From NCBI GenBank assembly GCA_024639485.1, contig JAHEII010000001.1, positions 1 through 39,694 of the forward strand: a DNA stretch of 39,694 nt, given 5' to 3'. Under the pieces are notes generated by a model. It was not told the DNA's origin. It did not search any database and saw only the letters and a program-made list of their open reading frames with translations. The DNA comes from Alphaproteobacteria bacterium (GTDB taxonomy: Bacteria; Pseudomonadota; Alphaproteobacteria; Puniceispirillales; UBA1172). Shown one piece after another: positions 23,947 through 32,357 of the stretch (within the stretch, counting starts at the first letter, position 1; each line of letters begins with the position of its first letter). A program made the position numbers and the translations under genes.

Positions 23947-25443
23947 CTAGCCCCCTTTTGGCGCGGCAAGCAACCACAAACCCAACCATGTGTAAGCAAT
24001 CATAAAGAGCGCAATCGGCATCTGGCTGATCACCGTTTCAAATCGGTTGCCATAACGTCCTGTCGCCAGATGATGCGCCACCAGCACGGATGCAATATGC
24101 CCCGCCACAACAATACCCGCCTGGATTAACCAGATCATACGCACCCAGTCCAGATGCTTAAAAAACCCGTCTGTCACATGGAATCCCTGCAATCCCAGAA
24201 CATGCACATCCTTGCCGAACATACCATCAATAGCCAGTGCAACATATTGTGCCTCAACCAGCAATGATGGTAAATAATGCGCCACATGATAGGCCAGCGC
24301 GATAGGCAATAACGATGGGGCGTAAATGGCGATCAGTTCTGCCATAGAATACCGGTGTTGCGGTTGATCAGATGCCGCCACCATACCCATCCATATCAGC
24401 ACCCCGAAAATAACGATCAGCGCGAGATTTGCCAGAATAATACCGGCAATCGTTGGCGCAATAATCGCTGAACGCCCCGGAAAATCCAGCGGGTTAACAT
24501 CTATCCATTTCAACCAGACAAAGGTTTCGTTGAATCCGTCAAAAGACCCGACCCCTAACAGCATGAGCAAAAAGATGGCCGCTGAGATATGTGAACGCAA
24601 TACCCCAACCTGTCGATGTGCCATCAACCGCCAGCCGGGTAGCCCAAACCGCACCACGCCAGCATGGACACAGACCATGCGGAGCGATCCAAAACTAGCC
24701 ATAATCATGGAGAAAAACTCCACATGCCGCGACCAGGTGCGAAAACCGAATATCAACATCCCGATCAGCGTGAACAGCCAGTATGCAAACATAAAACTGG
24801 CCAGCCGCGCCGGATCAGTCGGTGCCGGATCAGCCAGCGTGAAAACCGCAAAGCCGAATAGCAATATAACCCCCGGCCAATGCGCCAACCATGATGGCCA
24901 GCCACGAACACCATGCCAGCCAGTTAGCCAGCGGAGGAAGTGATAGGCAAATACCCATGGATTGATCCAGCGCCAGACGCTGAAAAACAATCCTTCCACC
25001 ATGACTAGCCCCATCCAGAATACCGCCCAGAATCCTAATGTTAACGGATTCCGCAAAGGATCAGTGGTGCCATACCAGCCTGCGGATAATAGCCAGAAAA
25101 AATACAGTAATGCCGCCATATGAATATATCTGGTCAGCCAGCGCATGCGAAACTGCCGCCATAACTTGAGGCTATGGTGTAATCCGGATGTTCCAGTGAC
25201 CGGCATCACCGCCAGCAACACTATCGTCAAGCCAACAACAATCACCCCACCAAGGATATATATATCCGTGGGCAGAAGCATGACAAAACTCTGCCCCGAC
25301 GCATGGGCATAGCATAATTTTACGGGCGCAATAACAGCTACCAAGACAAGCATGAATAGCTTGCCCAGATGATGAGCCAGATGATAACCCAGATGATAAA
25401 AACAGCGCCGGCAATTGGTATTTTCTAATGCAATCATGATCAT
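23947..25443 (-). CDS. large polytopic membrane protein of unknown function
   Basis: About 498 residues with roughly a dozen hydrophobic helices spread over the whole length. The N-terminal part is His-rich (CRRCFYHLGYHLAHHLGK), then comes a first helix ending in YAHASGQSFVMLLPTDIYILGG. That AHxxGQ...LP...YxxGG pattern reminds me of a membrane family sometimes annotated as fenitrothion hydrolase, but I would not assign activity. Later helices contain many Trp and conserved His (RTWSRHVEFFSMI, AHRQVGVLRSHISA, YHVAHYLPSLLVEAQY), which could bind metal or haem. The start is uncertain; ATGs at 25443 and 25437 are in frame. It is divergent from hyuA across operator B. It could be a transporter, a sensor or a membrane enzyme. 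Confidence 0.75.
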   Translation of the reverse strand: MIMIALENTNCRRCFYHLGYHLAHHLGKLFMLVLVAVIAPVKLCYAHASGQSFVMLLPTDIYILGGVIVVGLTIVLLAVMPVTGTSGLHHSLKLWRQFRMRWLTRYIHMAALLYFFWLLSAGWYGTTDPLRNPLTLGFWAVFWMGLVMVEGLFFSVWRWINPWVFAYHFLRWLTGWHGVRGWPSWLAHWPGVILLFGFAVFTLADPAPTDPARLASFMFAYWLFTLIGMLIFGFRTWSRHVEFFSMIMASFGSLRMVCVHAGVVRFGLPGWRLMAHRQVGVLRSHISAAIFLLMLLGVGSFDGFNETFVWLKWIDVNPLDFPGRSAIIAPTIAGIILANLALIVIFGVLIWMGMVAASDQPQHRYSMAELIAIYAPSLLPIALAYHVAHYLPSLLVEAQYVALAIDGMFGKDVHVLGLQGFHVTDGFFKHLDWVRMIWLIQAGIVVAGHIASVLVAHHLATGRYGNRFETVISQMPIALFMIAYTWLGLWLLAAPKGG

Positions 25444-25497
25444 TCTGATGGTAAGACCATTTTGATATCTTGACAAATATAAAGAAATCTTCAAATC

Positions 25498-25511
25498 ATT
25501 TGTACACAAAT
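25498..25511. promoter_or_regulatory. operator B between the membrane-protein gene and hyuA
   Basis: Inverted repeat ATTTGT (25498-25503) and ACAAAT (25506-25511) around the motif GTACACAAAT (25502-25511), another GTRYACAAAY copy. A perfect -35 TTGACA (25470-25475) lies 22 bases upstream, with AATCAT (25494-25499) as a weak -10, so the operator overlaps the start region of the hyuAB promoter. The flank TAAATATGGCTT closely matches TAATATGGCTT next to operator A. Confidence 0.65.
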
Positions 25512-25531
25512 AAATATGGCTTGGCAAAATC

Positions 25532-27604
25532 ATGACGGAAACAACATTAGCGCAACATGTCATCGGCATTGATGTCGGTGGTACATTCACCGATTTGGTG
25601 ATGCTGGAAACCCATAGCGGCGCCGTCACCATTGCCAAAGTTCCTACCACGCTGGATAATCAGGCTTACGGCGTGCTTAATGCGCTAAAAGAAGCCGATG
25701 CTGATCTGCGGGCTGTTGATTTGATTATTCATGGCACGACCACCACCACTAATGCGGTGCTGGAACGCAAATTATCCCGCACCGGATTAATCACCACCCA
25801 TGGATTTCGGGATATTCTGGAATTAGGACGGCGTACACGGCCGCAAGCCTATGGCATGAAAGGTATATTTACGCCGATTATCCCGCGCCATTTGCGGCTT
25901 GAGGTAGCAGAACGGATGGATTACGCTGGCCGTGTTGTCACGCCACTGGATAAGGACGGCATGCGGCAGGCGATCAGGCAACTGCTTGATGCTGGATGCG
26001 AATCGCTGGTGATCCATTTTCTGCATGCCTATGCCAATCCGGAACACGAAAAACAGGCCGCGGCCATAGCAGCCGAATTATGGCCTAATAATTACGTTAC
26101 CATGGGGCATGCTTTGCTGTCAGAAAGCCGGGAGTATGAACGCGGCGTGACTGCGGCGGTTAACGCCTCGGTTCAGCCCTTGCTGGAACGCTATATCCAG
26201 CGGTTAGTAACAGAATTAAAAAGCAATGGCTATCAAAGCGAAATGCTGGTGATGAATGGTAATGGCGGCACGGTATCCAGTCAGGATGTTGCGCGTGAAG
26301 CGGCTAAAACGGTCATGTCTGGCCCTGCATCAGGCGTTATTGCCGCCATGAATACCGGCAAGGCCGCAGGCCATAATCATCTGATCACCTATGATATGGG
26401 CGGAACGTCAACCGATGTTTCGGTTATCAAAGACGGCAAGCCGTCTGTATCTAATGAGATTGAAATAGAATATGCGATGCCGATCCATGTGCCTATGATT
26501 GACGTTCGGACAGTCGGCGCGGGCGGCGGTTCAATTGCCCGGGTGAATGCCGCCGGATTACTAGAAGTTGGCCCCGATAGTGCCGGTGCTGACCCCGGCC
26601 CTGTCTGTTATGGGCGCGGTGGCACTGAGCCGACTATTTCTGATGCTAATATGATATTGGGGCGGCTTGAACTAAAGTCTGTCAAATCGGTTGAAGGCGG
26701 GATCAGTCTGGATCATATCAAGGCGATATTCGATGAAAGCCTTGGCCAGCATCTTAACATGGATGCAGTCGCCGCCGCCGATGCGGTGATCCGTGTCGCC
26801 AATGCCAAAATGGCAGGAGCTATTCGTATGGTGCTGGTATCGCTGGGCGCAGACCCGCGTGATTTCAGCCTGTTTGCTTTTGGTGGAGCAGGCCCTCTGC
26901 ACGCGGCGGCGATTGCCAAAGAGCTTGGCATCCCCACGGTGCTTATTCCGGCACGGCCGGGGATTACAAACGCGCTGGGATGCGTGGTTGCCGATTTACG
27001 GCAGGATTTTGTGCAGACGATTAACACGCCACTGGCAAAAATGGATGCCAAGCATCTGCATGATGTCTTTATCCAGCAGGAAAATCAGGGCAGAGCGATC
27101 ATTGATAAAGAGCCTATCGATATTGATGAGATGAGCATTAGCCGCAGTCTGGATATGCAATTTGTCGGGCAGACCCATATCTTGAATGTCAATCTGGATC
27201 ATATGGATTTGCCCGCCAGTCAGGATGACATACAGGATTTATTCGAGCAGGTTTATTTTAACCGTTTTCGCGTAAAGCTGGATAAAATCAACGCCAATAT
27301 TGTCAATGTAAACACGTCGGTTATCGGCAAACGGAAAGCGTTTGATCTGTCCCAGCTGATAGAATCCGATGGCCGTAAGTCAAGTCTTGCAGATGCCCGG
27401 ATCGGCACGCGTAAGGTGCATGTTGCCGGACAATTTGTTGATACACCGGTTTATCAGCGCGAATCCCTACCACTTGATGTGTCTTTGAACGGGCCAGCCA
27501 TGATACAGCAGATGGATACAACTATTCTGGTTGAGCCGGGTGACCGTGTGTCTTCGGATGCCCAGGGCAATCTGTTTATTCATGTCGGGAAAGGAGCAGA
27601 ATGA
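25532..27604 (+). CDS. hyuA: hydantoinase/oxoprolinase subunit A (HyuA)
   Basis: ATP-binding subunit of an ATP-dependent cyclic-amide hydrolase of the N-methylhydantoinase, 5-oxoprolinase, caprolactamase and acetophenone-carboxylase family. The 690-residue protein shows the actin-like phosphate motifs IGIDVGGTFTDLVML (about 12-26) and YDMGGTSTDVSV (about 288-299). HGTTTTTNAVLERK, VGAGGGSIARV, GADPGPVCYGRGGTEPTISDAN and FGGAGPLHA follow, all in the usual order. The ribosome site is weak. Its stop overlaps the hyuB start (ATGATGA). Operator B places it with the hydroxylase operon, so it may hydrolyse a lactam made in the pathway. Confidence 0.94.
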   Translation: MTETTLAQHVIGIDVGGTFTDLVMLETHSGAVTIAKVPTTLDNQAYGVLNALKEADADLRAVDLIIHGTTTTTNAVLERKLSRTGLITTHGFRDILELGRRTRPQAYGMKGIFTPIIPRHLRLEVAERMDYAGRVVTPLDKDGMRQAIRQLLDAGCESLVIHFLHAYANPEHEKQAAAIAAELWPNNYVTMGHALLSESREYERGVTAAVNASVQPLLERYIQRLVTELKSNGYQSEMLVMNGNGGTVSSQDVAREAAKTVMSGPASGVIAAMNTGKAAGHNHLITYDMGGTSTDVSVIKDGKPSVSNEIEIEYAMPIHVPMIDVRTVGAGGGSIARVNAAGLLEVGPDSAGADPGPVCYGRGGTEPTISDANMILGRLELKSVKSVEGGISLDHIKAIFDESLGQHLNMDAVAAADAVIRVANAKMAGAIRMVLVSLGADPRDFSLFAFGGAGPLHAAAIAKELGIPTVLIPARPGITNALGCVVADLRQDFVQTINTPLAKMDAKHLHDVFIQQENQGRAIIDKEPIDIDEMSISRSLDMQFVGQTHILNVNLDHMDLPASQDDIQDLFEQVYFNRFRVKLDKINANIVNVNTSVIGKRKAFDLSQLIESDGRKSSLADARIGTRKVHVAGQFVDTPVYQRESLPLDVSLNGPAMIQQMDTTILVEPGDRVSSDAQGNLFIHVGKGAE

Positions 27605-29355
27605 TGACTATTGATCCTATCACTCTCAGCGTCATTCAATTCGGATTACAACAGGTTTGTGACGAAATGGATTTAAGCTTTTCCCGCGCCGCTTTCTCGC
27701 CAGTCATAGCCGAAGCCAATGACCGGTCAGACGGTATTTACTCTGCCGAAGACGGATCATTAATTGCTCAGGGCGCCGGCGGCTTGCCCGTTTTTGTTGG
27801 CACTATGCAATATTCCACACGCGTGCTGACCGAACGGATAAAAGAGGGGATAACGCCAGCCCCAAAACCTGATGATATCTATATTGTTAATGATCCCTAT
27901 CTCGGCGGCACACATTTGATGGATGTCCGTTTTGCACGGCCATTTTACCGCCATGGCAAATTATTCTGCTGGCTATCCAATACTGGCCACTGGCCGGATA
28001 CCGGCGGATCAGTCCCCGGCGGGTTTTCCGCCGCCGCGACCGCGGTTGAACAGGAAGGTTTGCGCTTGCCACCAGTGCGATTATTCAAAGAAGGCCAGTT
28101 AGACGAAGAAATATACGCCATTATATGCAGCAATATCCGTGTCGCGGATCAACGTATCGGTGATGTTATGGCACAGGCCGCCGCGCTCAAAGTTGGGGAA
28201 GACCGGCTAAACGCGCTGATGGACAGATATGGTGATGATGTCATGGTTGCGGCGATTGCCGAATTGCGAACGCGCGCGGCAACACAGATGCGGGCATTAA
28301 TTCAGGATATTCCGGATGGTGTTTATTCTTCTGTTGCATGGGTGGATAGTGACGGTGTTGTTGATGAGCCGTTAGCTATCCGGCTAGCTATTCATAAATC
28401 CGGTGATCAGCTTACCTTTGATTTTGCCGGATCAAGCCCGCCCTGCATCGGCCCCATGAACTCGGTTCTGGCAACAACGCTTAGCTCCGTTTATCTGGCG
28501 GTGCGACATATCTTTCCAGAAGTACCGATTAGTGCAGGGGCGTTTGAACCTTTGACGGTGATTGGAGTTGAAAATACATTTCTTGATGCACGATATCCCC
28601 GACCAGTGTCTGGTTGCGCAGCAGAAGTCAGTCAGCGCATAGCCGAAGCGGTATTTGCCGCATTGGTAGATGCCTTGCCAGATCGCGTTACCGCCGCCCC
28701 GGCTGGCACAAGCGGTAATTTTGCACTGGGCGGACATAACGCTGAAAAAGGGCAGGACTTTGTGATGTATCAGCTATCCGGCGGCGGCTATGGCGGCAAC
28801 GCGGATCATGATGGGCTGACCAATGGATGTTCCACTATCGGTATTTCCAAAGCTCCACCCATAGAAATTATGGAACAGAGCTTTCCTGTTCTCTATCACC
28901 GCTATGCGTTGCGCGAAGGATCAGGCGGTGCCGGTTGTCATCGTGGGGGTTTCGGGCTGGAATACGAGGTGGAATTACGCCACGCGGAAGCCCGCGCCAG
29001 TTTTGTCATGGATCATGGCCGCTACGGCCCTCAAGGTGTGCGCGGCGGCAAGGATGGCGCGGTTAATACCGTCACTGTCTGGCGCAATGGAGAAGCATCC
29101 GTCCCACCGCATCTGTCAAAACAGCAGGATATCCCGCTTCAATCCGGTGATCGCGTGGTGGTAGCTACCCCCGGTGGGGGTGGATATGGTGATCCGTTAA
29201 CGCGTGACCCTGACGCGGTTAAAATGGATGTTATGCTGGAACGATATACCCATGATCAGGCAAAAGAATGGTTTGGGGTTATTATAACTACCGATGGTGA
29301 GGTGGATATTACTGCCACCAGAGAACAGCGAAAACAGTCGGCGACGCATTTATAG
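27601..29355 (+). CDS. hyuB: hydantoinase/oxoprolinase subunit B (HyuB)
   Basis: Partner subunit of the HyuA protein, 584 residues. Family marks are the early FSRAAFSPVIAEANDRSDGIYSAEDGSLIAQ region, VNDPYLGGTHLMDVRF (about 97-112), then FDFAGSSPPCIGPMNSV and the late GPQGVRGGKDG and VVATPGGGGYGDPLTRDP. GGAG at 27592-27595 serves the ATGs at 27601/27604. No terminator hairpin with a clear T-run follows; the next 171 bases to folE are AT-rich. The pair is complete and looks functional. Confidence 0.94.
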   Translation: MMTIDPITLSVIQFGLQQVCDEMDLSFSRAAFSPVIAEANDRSDGIYSAEDGSLIAQGAGGLPVFVGTMQYSTRVLTERIKEGITPAPKPDDIYIVNDPYLGGTHLMDVRFARPFYRHGKLFCWLSNTGHWPDTGGSVPGGFSAAATAVEQEGLRLPPVRLFKEGQLDEEIYAIICSNIRVADQRIGDVMAQAAALKVGEDRLNALMDRYGDDVMVAAIAELRTRAATQMRALIQDIPDGVYSSVAWVDSDGVVDEPLAIRLAIHKSGDQLTFDFAGSSPPCIGPMNSVLATTLSSVYLAVRHIFPEVPISAGAFEPLTVIGVENTFLDARYPRPVSGCAAEVSQRIAEAVFAALVDALPDRVTAAPAGTSGNFALGGHNAEKGQDFVMYQLSGGGYGGNADHDGLTNGCSTIGISKAPPIEIMEQSFPVLYHRYALREGSGGAGCHRGGFGLEYEVELRHAEARASFVMDHGRYGPQGVRGGKDGAVNTVTVWRNGEASVPPHLSKQQDIPLQSGDRVVVATPGGGGYGDPLTRDPDAVKMDVMLERYTHDQAKEWFGVIITTDGEVDITATREQRKQSATHL

Positions 29356-29526
29356 AGCTGTTTTTCAGATCAGTGCCTATCCTGAAGCAGATTTTTAAAT
29401 CAAATTAACCATTTCCTGTTGATTTTAAATTTCAAAACACCATATTCGTATGAACTTGGTTGATATAAAAAAATATGTATCAACATTTAGTGATTTGAAT
29501 TGAACAAAATCATGCAGGACAGTTTC

Positions 29527-30141
29527 ATGACCCCCTATGATGCGAATAAACTCAATCTTGTTTCGGATGATGCTATGCCTACCCGCGAAGAAGCGGAAGA
29601 GGCTGTTCGCACACTTATAAAATGGGCTGGCGATAATCCGGAACGCGAAGGTCTGCTTGAAACACCTGCCCGTGTTGTTCGTTCGTATCAAGAATTTTAT
29701 GGCGGCTATCACGAAGACCCCGAACATATGTTGAGCCGGGTTTTCGAAGAAGTCGAAGGCTATGATGATCTGGTCATGCTCAAAGACATCCGCATGGTTT
29801 CCCATTGTGAACATCATATGGTGCCGATTATCGGTACAGCCACCATTGCCTATCTGCCTAATCGGCGGGTTGTTGGCATATCCAAGCTGGCGCGGGTAAT
29901 TGATATTTTTGCCAAGCGGTTGCAAACTCAGGAAACCATGACCTCACAAATTGCCCAGACGATCCAGACTGTTCTGGAACCTAAAGGCGTGGCGTTGCTT
30001 ATCGATGCGGCACATCAATGCATGACCACTCGCGGAGTGCAAAAACAGGGCGTTACCATGGTAACAACTCGTTTCACCGGCGCGTTTGATCAGGACAAGG
30101 ATTTGCGTGAACGCTTTCTTATGCAGGCTGGCCAGCGCTAA
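29527..30141 (+). CDS. folE: GTP cyclohydrolase I
   Basis: Converts GTP to 7,8-dihydroneopterin triphosphate, the first step of folate synthesis. The 204-residue protein carries the zinc ligands Cys94 and His97 (SHCEHHMVP) and Cys165 ([10 protein letters not shown]), plus [18 protein letters not shown] and [20 protein letters not shown]. The ATG at 29527 has AGGA at 29516-29519; ATG 29512 and TTG 29500 are upstream in frame. It marks the right-hand boundary of the catabolic island and the start of core genes. The 171-base gap upstream is AT-rich and holds an imperfect TTGATA/TATCAA dyad (29458-29484) but nothing I can assign. Confidence 0.95.
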   Translation: MTPYDANKLNLVSDDAMPTREEAEEAVRTLIKWAGDNPEREGLLETPARVVRSYQEFYGGYHEDPEHMLSRVFEEVEGYDDLVMLKDIRMVSHCEHHMVPIIGTATIAYLPNRRVVGISKLARVIDIFAKRLQTQETMTSQIAQTIQTVLEPKGVALLIDAAHQCMTTRGVQKQGVTMVTTRFTGAFDQDKDLRERFLMQAGQR

Positions 30142-30154
30142 TCCGGCTTCTGCT

Positions 30155-30184
30155 TTCTGTTGACGCCTATCTATTCCTTATAAT
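30155..30184 (+). promoter_or_regulatory. candidate promoter of trkH
   Basis: A perfect -10 box TATAAT (30179-30184) lies 57 bases before the trkH ATG. The best-spaced -35 is TTCTGT (30155-30160, 18-base spacer). A better-looking TTGACG (30160-30165) is only 13 bases away and therefore badly spaced. Confidence 0.4.
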
Positions 30185-30241
30185 GGACATTTCTTTGCTT
30201 TGGCTTTATGGTTGGGCAAATAGTGTCTGACGGACTGATCA

Positions 30242-31690
30242 ATGCCTTTAAGCCCGGTCATGTATATTCTGGGAATTTTGCTTTCTTTGCTGGCTGTGGC
30301 CATGCTGATTCCAGCTGGTCTTGACTTTTATGATGGCCATGAAAACTGGGCTGGATTTTTAGGGTCATCGGCTATTACCTTGTTTTTCGGATTTGGGCTT
30401 TTGCTATCTACGCGGCTCAACGATACCGGTAATATTAATCTCAGACAGGCATTTTTACTGACAAATCTCGCATGGATGAGCATTGGGCTATTTGGTGCCT
30501 TGCCCTTTCTGCTATCAGATACGGATATGGATATTCATGATGCCGTGTTTGAATCCGTGTCAGGTGTGACAACAACCGGATCAACCGTTATCCCGTTACT
30601 GGAAGTCATGTCACGCGGCATTTTGATGTGGCGCGCCGTGTTGCAATGGCTCGGCGGTATCGGGATTATTGTTATGGCTTTGGCCGTATTACCGATGCTG
30701 AGCATTGGCGGTATGCAGCTATTTCGCACCGAATCATATGAAACCCCTGATAAGGTTATCCCTCGCGCCACTGAGCTGGCAGGCGGCATTTTCCTGATCT
30801 ATACTTTGTTAACGCTGATATGGGCGTTCATGTTCAGACTAGCCGGCATGCCCGGCTTTGATGCGCTGACCCATGCCATGACAACACTGGCAACCGGCGG
30901 GTTTTCTACACGCACGGCTTCTATCGGGTCATTCAACAATAGTCTGGTTGAGATTCTGGTGATTGCAGGCATGATTGTCGGAAGCCTGCCATTTGCCCAT
31001 TATCTGGCCATGACGCGCGGGGGCTGGAAAAATCTGATCGAAGACCCGCAAGTCCGCTGGTTTGCCGCCATTATTGCTACGGTTAGTTTGCTGATTACCT
31101 TACAATTGATGTCCAGCATTGATCTGAATTTTCTGGATGCGTTACGGCAAGCCAGTTTTAATACCGTATCGCTGATGACCGGAACCGGTTACAGCAGTAC
31201 CGATTATGGATTATGGGGCGGGCAGACGACTGTCATTTTGCTGATTGCCATGTTTATTGGCGGCTGTGCCGGATCGACCACCTGCGGCATTAAAATGTTC
31301 CGGCTACAAGTTCTGGCCGCCACTGCCAGAGTGCAGATGGCACGTCTATTACGCCCACATGCGGTAAATGTTGTTTATTACAATCGCCGGCCGGTACCGG
31401 AAACCGTCATGGATGCCGTCATGGCATTCTTCTATCTCTATATCCTCAGCTTTGTTCTGATTGCCATCATGCTTGGGTTATCGGGACTTGATTTTATAAC
31501 CGCGTTATCAGGTGCCGCCACGTCTATCAGCAATGTTGGCCCCGGATTGGGTGAGATGATTGGCCCATCAGGTAGCTTTGAGGATGTTAATTCGGCGGCC
31601 AAGTGGATCATGGTTGCCGGCATGATATTGGGACGGCTGGAATTATTTACCGTGCTGGTGATCTTGATGCCCGGATTCTGGCGCCGCTAA
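30242..31690 (+). CDS. trkH: Trk-type potassium uptake membrane protein
   Basis: Potassium-translocating subunit of the Trk system, 482 residues in the inner membrane. Four pore-loop segments are visible: SGVTTTGSTVIP (about 105-116), TLATGGFSTRTASIG (about 215-229), SLMTGTGYSSTDYG (about 310-323) and ATSISNVGPGLGEMIG (about 428-443), with the expected Gly of each filter. GGCAGSTTCGIKMFRLQ is also typical. The regulatory partner TrkA is not in the window. The gene is convergent with the lipoprotein gene, with only 14 bases between stops. Confidence 0.94.
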   Translation: MPLSPVMYILGILLSLLAVAMLIPAGLDFYDGHENWAGFLGSSAITLFFGFGLLLSTRLNDTGNINLRQAFLLTNLAWMSIGLFGALPFLLSDTDMDIHDAVFESVSGVTTTGSTVIPLLEVMSRGILMWRAVLQWLGGIGIIVMALAVLPMLSIGGMQLFRTESYETPDKVIPRATELAGGIFLIYTLLTLIWAFMFRLAGMPGFDALTHAMTTLATGGFSTRTASIGSFNNSLVEILVIAGMIVGSLPFAHYLAMTRGGWKNLIEDPQVRWFAAIIATVSLLITLQLMSSIDLNFLDALRQASFNTVSLMTGTGYSSTDYGLWGGQTTVILLIAMFIGGCAGSTTCGIKMFRLQVLAATARVQMARLLRPHAVNVVYYNRRPVPETVMDAVMAFFYLYILSFVLIAIMLGLSGLDFITALSGAATSISNVGPGLGEMIGPSGSFEDVNSAAKWIMVAGMILGRLELFTVLVILMPGFWRR

Positions 31691-31704
31691 ACCGGAAAGA
31701 CAGA

Positions 31705-32316
31705 TTACCGTGCTACCGGCCAGCCATTGCCAGATGAGATATCCAGCACCTGTTTGCGAAACTCAGCATCAAAACGGGCAATCGCTTCAGACATGACAAA
31801 TTGCCGAATCCGTTCAGAATCGGCAGGCGTGGTATAATCGGCGATAGTATTCTGATAACTGGCTTTGACAACAATACTTGCCGTACGGTTATTGACCGGA
31901 TGCGTAAAACTAAACACCGCTTCCAGATCAGCAACAATCAGCTTTCTCTGCTCATTAGTGAATAAGGATTTCAGATCATCATTCGACGCAATGTCCAGCT
32001 CGCGCAAATCCGCGCGGGATACAGTCATCAGCAAATTACCATTAGCATCAGCAGGGATCAGCGTTTCGCTACCCCAATTGACCAGCATATCCGATAGGCC
32101 GGGATAATAGAGATGGTCAATATATGGCTTAACCGCTTGCGGGTTATGATCATTAAAGAAATCTATACTGGCCACCTGTAATGGCAAATTATTACCTAAT
32201 GGTGTAGCGACAAGAACAGGTGGTTCTGGCGTCTGGCAAGACGCAAGCAAAACTGGTGATAGCAGAAAAATGCCCATGATGATGCGGCGGTTAATGCCCT
32301 TAGCAATATGTTTCAT
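31705..32316 (-). CDS. putative lipoprotein of unknown function
   Basis: A 203-residue exported protein with a clear lipobox: hydrophobic IIMGIFLLSPVLLAS followed by Cys27 (LLASC). It should be lipid-anchored to a membrane. The mature part has no motif I can name; it reads as one alpha/beta domain with ERIRQFVMSEAIARFDAEFRKQVLD near the C-terminus, like small outer-membrane-associated proteins. GGAG precedes the ATG. It lies after hslO on the same strand, 41 bases from that stop, so they may share a transcript. Confidence 0.8.
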   Translation of the reverse strand: MKHIAKGINRRIIMGIFLLSPVLLASCQTPEPPVLVATPLGNNLPLQVASIDFFNDHNPQAVKPYIDHLYYPGLSDMLVNWGSETLIPADANGNLLMTVSRADLRELDIASNDDLKSLFTNEQRKLIVADLEAVFSFTHPVNNRTASIVVKASYQNTIADYTTPADSERIRQFVMSEAIARFDAEFRKQVLDISSGNGWPVAR

Positions 32317-32357
32317 CTGTCTTGCTCCTTTTGGGATTAAGATTGTATCTGGCCGGA

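Noticed and set aside
29458-29484. TTGATA/TATCAA dyad as a terminator of hyuAB
   Set aside because: The stem is short and A/T-only with an A-rich loop and no T-run. It may equally be a promoter-region dyad or chance in an AT-rich gap.
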